Assembly (NCBI GenBank): GCA_964534355.1
Contig: CAZHNZ010000002.1
Span: 1-64,000 of the forward strand
DNA: 64,000 nt
DNA from: CAXXIC01 sp964534355
GTDB lineage: Bacteria > Bacteroidota > Bacteroidia > Bacteroidales > UBA7332
Direction: 5' to 3'
Part shown: positions 8,058 to 16,387 of the stretch, one piece after another
How positions within the stretch are numbered: the first letter of the stretch is position 1
How the letters are laid out: each line of letters begins with the position of its first letter
Position numbers and translations under genes: made by a program
The notes under the pieces: generated by a model
What the model saw: only the letters and a program-made list of their open reading frames with translations
Databases searched by the model: none
What the model was told of the DNA's origin: nothing

Positions 8058-9953
8058 ATGAAAAATTTACTTGTCTTATTCCTGAATATATTGTTGTTCG
8101 CCTCTTTATCCGCACAGGAGAAAGAGCCGGCAATGGCCATCCGCTCATGGAAAATCACACCCAATCTGGGAAATGAATACCGGGTAGATGTAGATACAGT
8201 TCCGCTTGATTTTCAACACTATAGTTCAGCTGACGGATATCGTTCTCCTCGCGGAAGTCTGGGAAATCTGGGTTCTCCCTCCTATTCCAGAATCTTCTTT
8301 CAACAAAAAGAGTCACCCCGTTTTCTCTTTTCGCAGGTTTATGAGCCCTATTTTCTTTCGCCGGAAAATGTATCGTATTTCAACACGACTATTCCTTTAA
8401 CCAATCTAACCTATACTTCGGGGGGATCGAGCAACACCAAGGAAGAACGCTTCAAGGCCACATTTAGTGCAAATGCCGGAAAAAAACTCAATATTGGGGC
8501 TGATTTCGAAAACATCTATGCCAGAGGGTTTTACGCGGCCTCGTCTGTGAGCGATATTAGCTACAAGCTTTTCAGCAGCTATAAGTCCGACCACTATGGT
8601 TACCACGCTTTTTTGGGAAACAGCAATCTGTCTAACTACGAAAATGGGGGAATTCAGAACGATGTTTATATTACCAATCCCTCAAGTCTGAGCGGTACAA
8701 AAAACACATTCGAATCGGTGAATATCCCGGTCAATCTGGAAAAATCGTGGAACCGGATAAATGGTGGCATAGCCTACCTCAACCACCACTACGATCTTGG
8801 GTTCTACCGTACAACAAAAAAAGATACCACAGAAATCAAAGAATTTGTTCCGGTTTCGGGCATCATCCACACCTTTCAGTATAACACTATTTTTCGCCGT
8901 TTTGTAGAAAAATCTTTTTCCAGCGATTATTACGACAACCATTATATTGACACGTTAACCACCAACGACACCACGAGTTATAAATCCTTTCAGAATACAG
9001 TTGCTCTGCGTCTGTACGAGGGATTCAACAAGTATGCCGTATTTGGACTGACCGCTTATCTGCGCAATGAAATACGTCGGTATCAGATAATCGACCCAAC
9101 CGGTAAAACGAAATACAGCCAAAACTCGACGTTTGCAGGTGCCGAAATCAGCCGTCAAAACAGCAAATTTCTGCAATACAATGCAACGGCCGAACTCGGT
9201 ATCCTGGGTGAAGACCTGGGACAATTTACCCTGGCCGGAGAAATTAAAACTCAGGTGAATATTTTGAATCGTGATTTGCTTTTCAGAGCAAACGGATTTA
9301 TCAAGATTATTAATCCCGGTTTTTATCTCAATCACTACCATTCCAACCACTTTTGGTGGGACAATGCTTTTAATGATGAAAGACGAGTTCGCGTAGAGGG
9401 TGAACTATCCATACCTGAAGAGAAATTTTCAATGAAAGCCGGTGTCGAGAATTTGCAAAACTACATCTACTTCAACAACAAAGCCTTACCCACACAGGAA
9501 AGCGAAAATATTCAGATAATTTCGGCATCACTATCAAAAGACTTTAAGTGGGGAATTCTGCATCTCGACAATGAAATACACGGACAATTTTCTTCGATGC
9601 AAAAGGTAATTCCACTACCGGATTTAACACTCTACCACAATATCTATCTGCTGGCCAAACTGGCCAAAGTATTAACTTTACAAGCCGGGGCCGATGTGAG
9701 GTATTTCACCTCTTACTATGCCCCTGCCTATCAACCGGCTATCAGTCAGTTTCATACCCAAAGCGAAATACGCATTGGCAACTATCCTCTTGTCAGCGTT
9801 TATGCCAATCTGCACCTGAAACGCACGAGATTCTTTGTGATGTATTACCACGCCAGCGAAAATTTGGTTGAGCCCAATTACTTCACCACACCGCACTACC
9901 CAATCAATCCAAGAACAATGAAAATTGGCGTTTCGTGGAACTTTAATAATTGA
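8058..9953 (+). CDS. Putative outer-membrane porin, Porin_10 family
   Basis: The 631-residue product begins with a signal peptide (MKNLLVLFLNILLFASLSA, cleavage near Q20). The mature part alternates polar and aromatic residues throughout and ends in VSWNFNN, as expected of a large outer-membrane beta barrel. The N-terminal DTVPLDFQHY... segment and overall length match the putative porin family of Bacteroidota (Porin_10). There is no TonB box or plug domain. A -7-like element, TACTTTTG at 8042-8049, is only 8 bases before the ATG, so if it is the promoter the mRNA is almost leaderless. The gene stands alone; its substrate cannot be read from the sequence. Confidence 0.8.
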   Translation: MKNLLVLFLNILLFASLSAQEKEPAMAIRSWKITPNLGNEYRVDVDTVPLDFQHYSSADGYRSPRGSLGNLGSPSYSRIFFQQKESPRFLFSQVYEPYFLSPENVSYFNTTIPLTNLTYTSGGSSNTKEERFKATFSANAGKKLNIGADFENIYARGFYAASSVSDISYKLFSSYKSDHYGYHAFLGNSNLSNYENGGIQNDVYITNPSSLSGTKNTFESVNIPVNLEKSWNRINGGIAYLNHHYDLGFYRTTKKDTTEIKEFVPVSGIIHTFQYNTIFRRFVEKSFSSDYYDNHYIDTLTTNDTTSYKSFQNTVALRLYEGFNKYAVFGLTAYLRNEIRRYQIIDPTGKTKYSQNSTFAGAEISRQNSKFLQYNATAELGILGEDLGQFTLAGEIKTQVNILNRDLLFRANGFIKIINPGFYLNHYHSNHFWWDNAFNDERRVRVEGELSIPEEKFSMKAGVENLQNYIYFNNKALPTQESENIQIISASLSKDFKWGILHLDNEIHGQFSSMQKVIPLPDLTLYHNIYLLAKLAKVLTLQAGADVRYFTSYYAPAYQPAISQFHTQSEIRIGNYPLVSVYANLHLKRTRFFVMYYHASENLVEPNYFTTPHYPINPRTMKIGVSWNFNN

Positions 9954-9996
9954 TTTGAATAGAAATTAACCAATGCTGGATAATCATCTTTCCGGC

Positions 9997-10968
9997 CTAA
10001 TTGCCAACCACCCAATTGGAAGAATATGGGATTATTTTTTCACCTTTATAATACAGGTCTTCGGTTAACGGAATTTTGATTTTGTATATTTTTCCTTCCG
10101 GATCAGGAATACTTCTGCCTCTGAGCCAGGGATTGAAATCTTTTATTTGCAAAAAAGTAGTATTATTTTCGATAGCAAATTTATACAAATTATCAACGGT
10201 CGAATTAACCAATACCTCCCTACACTGTATGGGTTTATACAATTGATTGGCTTTGATGGCAAAACCATATTTGTATGGATTCGCAAAAAAAGCTTTTGCT
10301 GCCAGAATCCGGAAAACATAGCGCGACGTCTCCTCTACCAGATACAAATCGAGTGCCGACTGCCCCAACTGCCGTCCCAACTCGGCACGAATACGTGTTG
10401 AGCCAATGTTGTAAGCCGCTGCAACACTGGCCCAATCCCTGAATTGTGCATACAAATCCTTCAACATTTTGCAGGCTGCCACCGTCGATTTTTCCACATG
10501 ATAGCGCTCATCGATAGAATCATTCACCTCCAGGCCATACATATCTCCTGTTGCCGGCATAAATTGCCAAAGCCCACCGGCTTTTACAGACGATACAGCC
10601 CGAACGTTCAAGCTACTTTCAATAACTGCCAGATACTTCATATCTTCGGGAATACCCATCTGTTTCAAAATGGGGTCAATAACAGGAAAATATCGATTGG
10701 CCCGCTTTATCAAAGCAATTGAGGATGAGTGCATATAGCACATGGCCGATAGCTCCCGATCGAACCTCTCATACATATCGTAGCGGGTCAGATCAATTTT
10801 CTTACCACAAAATTCCATTGCGGATGGTACTACCGGTGGTGATGTAAAACTATTCACTTCGGGTAATTCTGATTTGCTTTTCACCATTGTGGTATCCGCC
10901 TGTCCATATAACGAAAAACCTCCTGACAAGCAAGAGGTTATAAGAATAACAACTATTGATTTTCTCAT
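9997..10968 (-). CDS. Lytic transglycosylase, MltD-like SLT domain
   Basis: The product (about 323 residues) has a signal peptide, MRKSIVVILITSCLSGG; the cysteine at position 13 is not in a clear lipobox. The SLT catalytic domain covers roughly residues 100-250: the catalytic glutamate is E117 in AVIESSLN, followed by GGLWQFMPATGDMYGL and VAAAYNIGSTRIR. A tail with a degenerate LysM-like segment (TTFLQIKDFNPWLRG) follows. It would cleave peptidoglycan between MurNAc and GlcNAc, forming 1,6-anhydro ends. I place the start at the ATG ending 10968, because twelve extra upstream codons lack signal-peptide character and overlap the previous gene. It is seven bases downstream of the T9SS-cargo gene, so the two form an operon. 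Confidence 0.88.
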   Translation of the reverse strand: MRKSIVVILITSCLSGGFSLYGQADTTMVKSKSELPEVNSFTSPPVVPSAMEFCGKKIDLTRYDMYERFDRELSAMCYMHSSSIALIKRANRYFPVIDPILKQMGIPEDMKYLAVIESSLNVRAVSSVKAGGLWQFMPATGDMYGLEVNDSIDERYHVEKSTVAACKMLKDLYAQFRDWASVAAAYNIGSTRIRAELGRQLGQSALDLYLVEETSRYVFRILAAKAFFANPYKYGFAIKANQLYKPIQCREVLVNSTVDNLYKFAIENNTTFLQIKDFNPWLRGRSIPDPEGKIYKIKIPLTEDLYYKGEKIIPYSSNWVVGN

Positions 10969-10975
10969 ACAAACA

Positions 10976-12289
10976 CTACTCCTTTTTACTAAAAACATTG
11001 ACACTTCCTTTTAATTTGTATTTTACTCCATCCGAGCCTGTTGCCTCAAAAATATAAAAATAGACTCCGGGCGTAACATATTTACCTCCGGCTTTGCCAT
11101 CCCAACCTTTTGTGGGATCGCTCCAGTGAAACAACTCATTCCCCCATCGGTTGAATATCCATCCTTCGAACGACAGAATAGATTTGTACATCACTTTAAA
11201 TTCATCGTTTTTACCATCGCCATTGGGCGAAAATGCGTTGGGTGCCAACAGTTTAGAGTCGGTAATTTCAATATCTTCATAGACCTGACTCGAATCGACA
11301 CAACTGTTTGAACTATTGCTCACCAAAAGCCGTACAGAATATTTGCCGAAATTATGAAAAGTGTATCTCAACTCTTTATCGGGATAAGTGGCAAGAATAT
11401 TTTTAAACTCTTTGTCGGTTGCAATTTGCCAGGTATAATATGCAGCAACAGGCTCATTCGCAAATGCTTTGAACTCTAAATCTACCGGTGCCGATCCGCC
11501 TAAATCACCAATCTCTTTGTCTACTTCATTATCAACATCACGAACCACGTGTTTTGCATCCGACTCTGCCTTTACAGCTTTACCGGGAAGATCCTCCGAC
11601 ACAATAGTCTGGCTTAATCCCCATTGCAAAGCAAATCGATCATCACCCAAGGTAAATGTAGTATTGCGAAGGGGTGCCTCTACAATTCGCGGATTGGCTA
11701 TCAACTCTGACAAAATAATTGTTTGCTCTTCATCCACAAATTTTTTAGCCCCTTCATCAAACTTCATTGTCTTATATTTAAGGGGTATATTCCTGTTTTT
11801 CACAGTATATGAAATAGCCGCATTAGAGGCGATATATTTCATGCTGTATTTAGGTGCCACCACGTTCAGCAAAACCTCTTCGCATAAATTATCGTTGGCC
11901 GACGAGATAGAAACCGAAGATGGCAGATATTGAGTATAGTCGAACAACCATATATAATAGATTTTCGAACCCACTGTCACTCCATATCCACAATTCGACT
12001 GAATCCCGGAAGACAATGTCGTTTTATTGCCTACCTGATTTCCGGGTAACAGCAATCTATCGAATGGATTTGTGGTATATTTAAACCAGCTCATCGGGCT
12101 ATTGTTATTTGATTCAAAAGTAATTGTAGCATTATCCATGCCATACAATACTGCAATTGTATCCAGTCCACTATCGGCATCGGGTGATTCATAAAGAACA
12201 CTCTTCGAACCACCTGACACTGTAAATTTTTGCGCCTGAATCGCTGAATAAGAGAATATTAACAACGATAATAATAAATATTTTTTCAT
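10976..12289 (-). CDS. Secreted protein with type IX (type B) sorting domain
   Basis: The 437-residue product has a signal peptide (MKKYLLLSLLIFSYSAIQA). The last ~90 residues are a gliding-motility-associated C-terminal domain: NAFSPNGDGKNDEF, then IFNRWGNELFHW, GWDGKAGGKYVTPGVYFY. In Bacteroidota this module routes proteins through the type IX secretion system. A PKD-like region (FKAFANEPVAAYYTWQIA to DSSQVYEDIEI) precedes it; the first 300 residues match no family I recognise. The start at 12289 is chosen for the signal peptide. It is the first gene of a pair with a lytic transglycosylase. The cargo function is unknown. Confidence 0.82.
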   Translation of the reverse strand: MKKYLLLSLLIFSYSAIQAQKFTVSGGSKSVLYESPDADSGLDTIAVLYGMDNATITFESNNNSPMSWFKYTTNPFDRLLLPGNQVGNKTTLSSGIQSNCGYGVTVGSKIYYIWLFDYTQYLPSSVSISSANDNLCEEVLLNVVAPKYSMKYIASNAAISYTVKNRNIPLKYKTMKFDEGAKKFVDEEQTIILSELIANPRIVEAPLRNTTFTLGDDRFALQWGLSQTIVSEDLPGKAVKAESDAKHVVRDVDNEVDKEIGDLGGSAPVDLEFKAFANEPVAAYYTWQIATDKEFKNILATYPDKELRYTFHNFGKYSVRLLVSNSSNSCVDSSQVYEDIEITDSKLLAPNAFSPNGDGKNDEFKVMYKSILSFEGWIFNRWGNELFHWSDPTKGWDGKAGGKYVTPGVYFYIFEATGSDGVKYKLKGSVNVFSKKE

Positions 12290-12478
12290 CTGAATGTGAA
12301 TTATCTGACTATACGAACCTCTAATTTTAGCCAAAAATAATACAAATCTATTTCATAAATCTCATTTTCACCAAATAATCGGTTCTAAAACTCAATTTCA
12401 GCCCTTATTTGGAATAATATTACTAATTTTGTACCGTTAAAAATGCGACAAAGCTATCATTTTGTAAAAAACAAAACT

Positions 12479-14299
12479 ATGCGTACCATCCGTCTTATTA
12501 TTATTTTTTCCGCACTTGTTTTAACCACAATTACGTGGGCACAACAAACACCCTCACCCAAAGAAACGAAAAACAACCAGGAATATTACAATTACTTCTT
12601 TCATACTGTAGAAAGAGGCGAAACGCTCTACTCCATAGCGACTATGTATGGTGTAACAGTTCCCTCCATTCAGAAGTTAAACAACATTACCGAAACATCA
12701 GTCAAAACAGGTACACGAATTAAAATTCCACAAACAGTTTCGGTTCCCGATGAACCACAGAAAAAGAAAAGCTACCAGTACCACACGATAATTGCTGGTG
12801 AAACTCTATTTGCAGTGGCGCGTAAATACGGATTATCGGTAAACGAGCTGATTGAGATGAATGCTGGCCTGACTGCCGAATCATTTCAAACCGGTAAAGT
12901 ACTGCGATTAGACGTTTCTCGCATCAAAAAAAATATAGCTCAAACAACAAGCGAGCCCGAGGATAAATATTTCGAATACACACTACACAAAAACGAGTCG
13001 ATTTTCAGCATCTGCCGAAAATTCAATGTCTCTGTTGATTCGCTGACAATGCTCAATCCCAATATAGCACAAAAGATAACAGCCGGTGGAATAATAAAAA
13101 TACCGGTACCCAAATCAGCTGTTGCTACTAACGAAAAACAAGAAGAAGAAAAACAAGAAGTACAAACCACAAAACCTGAAGAACCCACCACAAGCGAAGA
13201 GGTGGTTAACCGAAAAATAAATGTAGCCCTTCTCCTACCCTTTTTGCTCGATGCTCCGGCAGAAGAGGCTGCGAAACAATCGCGTAGGTTTGTAGAGTAT
13301 TATGAAGGCCTCCTGCTTGCTGTCGAAAAGCTCAAAATGAGTGGAATATCCATTGATTTACACGTTTTCGATACCGGAGTCGAAAGCAAATCCATCAGCC
13401 GGATACTGAAAAATCCGGAAATGGCAGACATCCAGATGATTATCGGCCCTGTCTACAATGCCCATATTGCCGAAGCTGCCACTTTTGCCAAAGAGAATAA
13501 CATTGCCCTGGTAATACCCTTTACATCAAAGAACGAAGAGGTACTGAATAATGCTCAGGTGTTGCAAATAAATACACCTCAAAACTACCTCTACTCTGAA
13601 GCGATTCAGATGTTTTACAAAAAATTCAGAAAAGATAAAATTGTATTTATTGAAGAAAAAAACAAACCATCTGACAAAACCGAATTTATTGGTTTACTTA
13701 AAGCTGAACTTAAACGAAAAGCCATTGCGTTTCAGGTATTTGCCGTCGAAAACTACGATGGACTTGATCAACTAAGCACAGCTTTATCTTCTGATAAAGA
13801 GAATATTATCATACCTACATCGAGCAAAACCGAAGATCTCAGACAATATCTGCCCGCTCTTCAAAGCCTGGTTATCAACAAGCCTGAACTTAAAATATCG
13901 CTCTTCGGATACCCCGAATGGCAAACATACACCAAAGATTATATGGAGGCATTTTACAACCTCAACACGTATATTTACACCTCATTCTATGCCAATACAA
14001 CTTCGGCTGAATACAAAGAGGTGCACGCCAACTACCGAAACTGGTTTCAGCGCGAAATGATTAACAGCTTTCCCAAATACGGACTACTCGGATACGACAC
14101 CGGTTATTATTTGCTTAAAGCTGCTGCATCAGCAGAAAACGAATTTGAGAAAAATGTGATTCGAAAAAGTTTCAACGGAATTCAGACCGGCTTCTACTTC
14201 GAGCGAATCAATAACTGGGGTGGACTTATCAACAAAAACGTATATCTGATTCACTACGGAAAAAATTTTGAAATCACAAAAATCGTTTCCGGCAAATAA
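12479..14299 (+). CDS. Triple-LysM protein with PBP1-like ligand-binding domain
   Basis: A signal peptide (MRTIRLIIIFSALVLTTITWAQ) leads into three LysM modules, recognisable by RGETLYSIATMYGV, AGETLFAVARKYGL and KNESIFSICRKFNV, which bind peptidoglycan. A Glu/Lys/Thr-rich linker follows, then a domain of about 380 residues beginning INVALLLPFLL that has the fold pattern of type 1 periplasmic binding proteins (Leu/Ile/Val-binding family; LpoA shares this fold). The protein would be periplasmic and wall-attached. No ABC transporter is nearby, so a sensing or scaffold role is more likely than uptake. A -7 element, TAATTTTG, lies at 12424-12431; it sits so close to the upstream ATG at 12443 that the ATG at 12479 is preferred. 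The next gene is 25 bases away. Confidence 0.85.
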   Translation: MRTIRLIIIFSALVLTTITWAQQTPSPKETKNNQEYYNYFFHTVERGETLYSIATMYGVTVPSIQKLNNITETSVKTGTRIKIPQTVSVPDEPQKKKSYQYHTIIAGETLFAVARKYGLSVNELIEMNAGLTAESFQTGKVLRLDVSRIKKNIAQTTSEPEDKYFEYTLHKNESIFSICRKFNVSVDSLTMLNPNIAQKITAGGIIKIPVPKSAVATNEKQEEEKQEVQTTKPEEPTTSEEVVNRKINVALLLPFLLDAPAEEAAKQSRRFVEYYEGLLLAVEKLKMSGISIDLHVFDTGVESKSISRILKNPEMADIQMIIGPVYNAHIAEAATFAKENNIALVIPFTSKNEEVLNNAQVLQINTPQNYLYSEAIQMFYKKFRKDKIVFIEEKNKPSDKTEFIGLLKAELKRKAIAFQVFAVENYDGLDQLSTALSSDKENIIIPTSSKTEDLRQYLPALQSLVINKPELKISLFGYPEWQTYTKDYMEAFYNLNTYIYTSFYANTTSAEYKEVHANYRNWFQREMINSFPKYGLLGYDTGYYLLKAAASAENEFEKNVIRKSFNGIQTGFYFERINNWGGLINKNVYLIHYGKNFEITKIVSGK

Positions 14300-14324
14300 C
14301 AGATGTAAATAAATAACTCACATA

Positions 14325-14978
14325 ATGAAAGTTAAAAATATATTCACGCTATCTCTACTATTTATTGGTATACATAAAACACTGGCTCAAAACGATTTTG
14401 TACCCGAAGTGGCTTTTGGTGTAAACTCAGGTTTCTCGCTGTCGAGCGTAAACTTTCGGCCTACCGTGAAACAAAATAATTTGCAATCTGCAAATGGTGG
14501 ATTAACGTTCAGATACATAACTGAAAAACATTTCGGTCTTTTAACAGAGTTCAATTTTGTACAACGAGGATGGAAAGAAAACCTCTCTGATACGACACTC
14601 AACTACTCACGTACACTCAACTACATAGAGTTGCCATTTATGACTCATCTCTATTTCGGAAAAAAGAAGCTACGATATATCATCAATCTAGGGCCAAAAA
14701 TAGCCTACATGATAAGCGATAAAGAGATACGGAACTTTACAGAAAACAATACGGAATCGCCTCAACACGGTAAGAAAATAGATAACAGATTTGACTATGG
14801 ACTGTGCTTTGGCACAGGATTTGATCTGCACACTGGTATTGGCCATTTTATGCTTGAAGGAAGGTATCACTACGGATTGGGAGATATTTTCAGTAATTCG
14901 AAAAAGGAGTATTTTGCCCGCTCGGCCAACCAGATTACTCAAATAACACTGACATATCTTATCGATTTCAGGAAATAG
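14325..14978 (+). CDS. PorT-like outer-membrane beta-barrel protein
   Basis: The 217-residue product has a signal peptide (MKVKNIFTLSLLFIGIHKTLA) and an eight-strand-like pattern of alternating residues (FGLLTEFNFVQRGW, YIELPFMTHLYF, NLGPKIAYMIS) ending in LTYLIDFRK. This fits the PorT/outer-membrane beta-barrel family (OMP_b-brl_2). PorT itself is needed for type IX secretion, but many family members are of unknown role and I cannot tell orthologue from relative here. It follows the LysM/PBP1 gene by 25 bases in an apparent operon, which would pair a wall-bound periplasmic protein with an outer-membrane barrel. Confidence 0.75.
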   Translation: MKVKNIFTLSLLFIGIHKTLAQNDFVPEVAFGVNSGFSLSSVNFRPTVKQNNLQSANGGLTFRYITEKHFGLLTEFNFVQRGWKENLSDTTLNYSRTLNYIELPFMTHLYFGKKKLRYIINLGPKIAYMISDKEIRNFTENNTESPQHGKKIDNRFDYGLCFGTGFDLHTGIGHFMLEGRYHYGLGDIFSNSKKEYFARSANQITQITLTYLIDFRK

Positions 14979-15130
14979 AATGTAATAATCTCACGTCAGT
15001 CTAAAATACAATAATTGTAATTGAATAAGTCATTCTTCTAGAATAAAGAGATAAAAAAAGCCATTTTATTATTAGCTTAATTTATTGCAAAATAGCTCAG
15101 AAGGGCGATTATTAATTAAAAAAATTGATG

Positions 15131-15138
15131 TAACTTTG
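15131..15138 (+). promoter_or_regulatory. -7 element (TAACTTTG) of the IscU-like/GGGtGRT operon
   Basis: TAACTTTG fits TAnnTTTG exactly. I see no good -33 TTTG at 19-20 bases, so this is a partial match. Transcription from here would give a leader of about 60 bases before the ATG at 15204. Confidence 0.5.
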
Positions 15139-15203
15139 CGCTGCTTTTAAAATAAGTGTTTTCAATAGACTCTAAATAACATCATTATCTAAATATTTAT
15201 ATT

Positions 15204-15896
15204 ATGATTTATTCTCACGAAGTAGAACACATGTGTGTTGTAAAAAAAGGACCAAACCACGGTCCTGCGCCCATTCCACAAGAAGGAAGATGGGTTAAAG
15301 CAAAGGAAATCGTTGATATTTCGGGTTTGACTCACGGTGTGGGTTGGTGTGCTCCTCAGCAAGGTGCGTGCAAACTGACGCTGAACATCAAAAACGGTAT
15401 CATCGAAGAGGCTTTGGTAGAAACAGTAGGTTGCTCGGGTATGACTCACTCTGCAGCTATGGCAGCAGAAATCCTGACCGGCAAAACTGTACTTGAGGCT
15501 TTGAACACAGACTTAGTTTGCGACGCGATCAATGTAGCTATGCGCGAATTGTTCCTTCAGATTGCTTACGGTCGTTCTCAATCAGCTTTCTCTGAAGGTG
15601 GTCTGCCTATCGGAGCTGGTCTGGAAGATTTGGGTAAAGGTCTTCGCAGTCAGGTTGGTACAATGTTCTCTTCCAACGCTAAAGGTGTTCGTTATCTCGA
15701 AATGGCAGAAGGTTACATCAACCGTATGGCTCTTGACGAAGATGGTGAGGCTTGTGGATACGAATTCGTTCGTTTCGGTCCTATGATGGACATGATCAAA
15801 AAAGGTATGGATGCAAACGAAGCTTTGAAAAAATGCACCAGCACCTACGGTCGTTTTGCTAATGCTGCAAAATATATTGACCCCAGACATGAGTAG
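15204..15896 (+). CDS. IscU/NifU-like iron-sulfur scaffold protein, partner of GGGtGRT
   Basis: The 230-residue protein has an IscU-like core at residues 46-100: GACKLTLNIKNGIIEEA followed by VGCSGMTHSAAMAAEILTGK, which lines up with the IscU segment holding its second conserved cysteine. Cysteines are at 11, 49, 56, 77, 106, 184 and 211. The His-Cys pair that supplies the third cluster ligand in IscU is not at the expected place, and ~100 extra residues follow, so cluster binding may differ. It is soluble and cytoplasmic. Arg codons are mostly CGT/CGC and Gly mostly GGT, unlike neighbouring genes, which points to high expression. The GGGtGRT gene would follow directly but for an inserted pseudogene. 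Confidence 0.8.
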   Translation: MIYSHEVEHMCVVKKGPNHGPAPIPQEGRWVKAKEIVDISGLTHGVGWCAPQQGACKLTLNIKNGIIEEALVETVGCSGMTHSAAMAAEILTGKTVLEALNTDLVCDAINVAMRELFLQIAYGRSQSAFSEGGLPIGAGLEDLGKGLRSQVGTMFSSNAKGVRYLEMAEGYINRMALDEDGEACGYEFVRFGPMMDMIKKGMDANEALKKCTSTYGRFANAAKYIDPRHE

Positions 15897-15915
15897 AAGT
15901 CAATTAATAATTCAT

Positions 15916-15936
15916 AATTAATAATTAACAATTAAT
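15916..15936 (+). repeat. Left 21-bp inverted repeat flanking the four-helix-bundle pseudogene
   Basis: This 21-bp AT-rich segment matches the reverse complement of 16352-16372 at 20 of 21 positions; the only difference is C at 15929. It lies four bases before the GTG start of the pseudogene and 19 bases after the IscU-like stop. Confidence 0.75.
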
Positions 15937-15939
15937 GCG

Positions 15940-16298
15940 GTGAAGACTGAGAATATTATTGCTGATAAAAGCAAGTATTTTGCTATCAGAATTATTCGAA
16001 TGTATCAACACCTTGAAAGAAAAAACAGCGGTTTTATTCTGAATAAACAATTACTGAAAAGCGGAACAAGTATTGGTGCAAATGTAAAAGAATCTGTCTT
16101 TGCTCAAAGTACAAAAGATTTTATTTCTAAACTTAAAATTGCACTCAAAGAAGCAAACGAAACCGAATATTGGTTAGAGCTTTTATATACAACCGATTCA
16201 TTACTGAAAAAGAGTATTCAAGCATACACAATGATTGTGTTGAAATAATCAAAATTCTCGTTTCAATAATTAATTCCAGTGATAAAAAAACAGAATAA
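15940..16298 (+). pseudogene. Four-helix-bundle protein (23S rRNA IVP family), frameshifted
   Basis: The first ~88 residues match the four-helix-bundle family first described from 23S rRNA intervening sequences: ADKSKYFAIRIIRMYQHL, LLKSGTSIGANVKES, FISKLKIALKEANETEYWLELL. After TTDSLL the frame runs only to a stop at 16246-16248 with a tail unlike the family. The -1 frame, from 16206 to the stop at 16296-16298, encodes EKEYSSIHNDCVEIIKILVS, the family's usual C-terminal helix. One lost base near 16203 (a TTAACTGAA to TTACTGAA type change) restores a product of about 119 residues, the normal length. The start is GTG. An alternative is -1 slippage on GAAAAAG at 16206-16212. It sits between two genes that belong together and between inverted repeats. 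Confidence 0.8.
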
Positions 16299-16351
16299 CC
16301 GAAAAGGTTAATTATTCATTGAATTATCTATTTCACTATTACTCACCAACT

Positions 16352-16372
16352 ATTAATTTTTAATTATTAATT
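16352..16372 (-). repeat. Right 21-bp inverted repeat flanking the four-helix-bundle pseudogene
   Basis: Reverse complement of the left copy at 15916-15936, 20 of 21 identical. It ends 15 bases before the GGGtGRT start codon, so the inserted unit replaced or displaced the original spacer between the two genes. Confidence 0.75.
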
Positions 16373-16387
16373 ATTAATTCATTTATC

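Noticed and set aside
14325..14978. Firm assignment as the T9SS protein PorT
   Set aside because: The barrel family is large and the sequence gives no orthologue-specific mark; kept as PorT-like.
15940..16248. Four-helix-bundle gene as an intact, shorter protein
   Set aside because: The tail after residue ~88 is unlike the family, while the -1 frame continues with the expected helix; a frameshift is the simpler reading.
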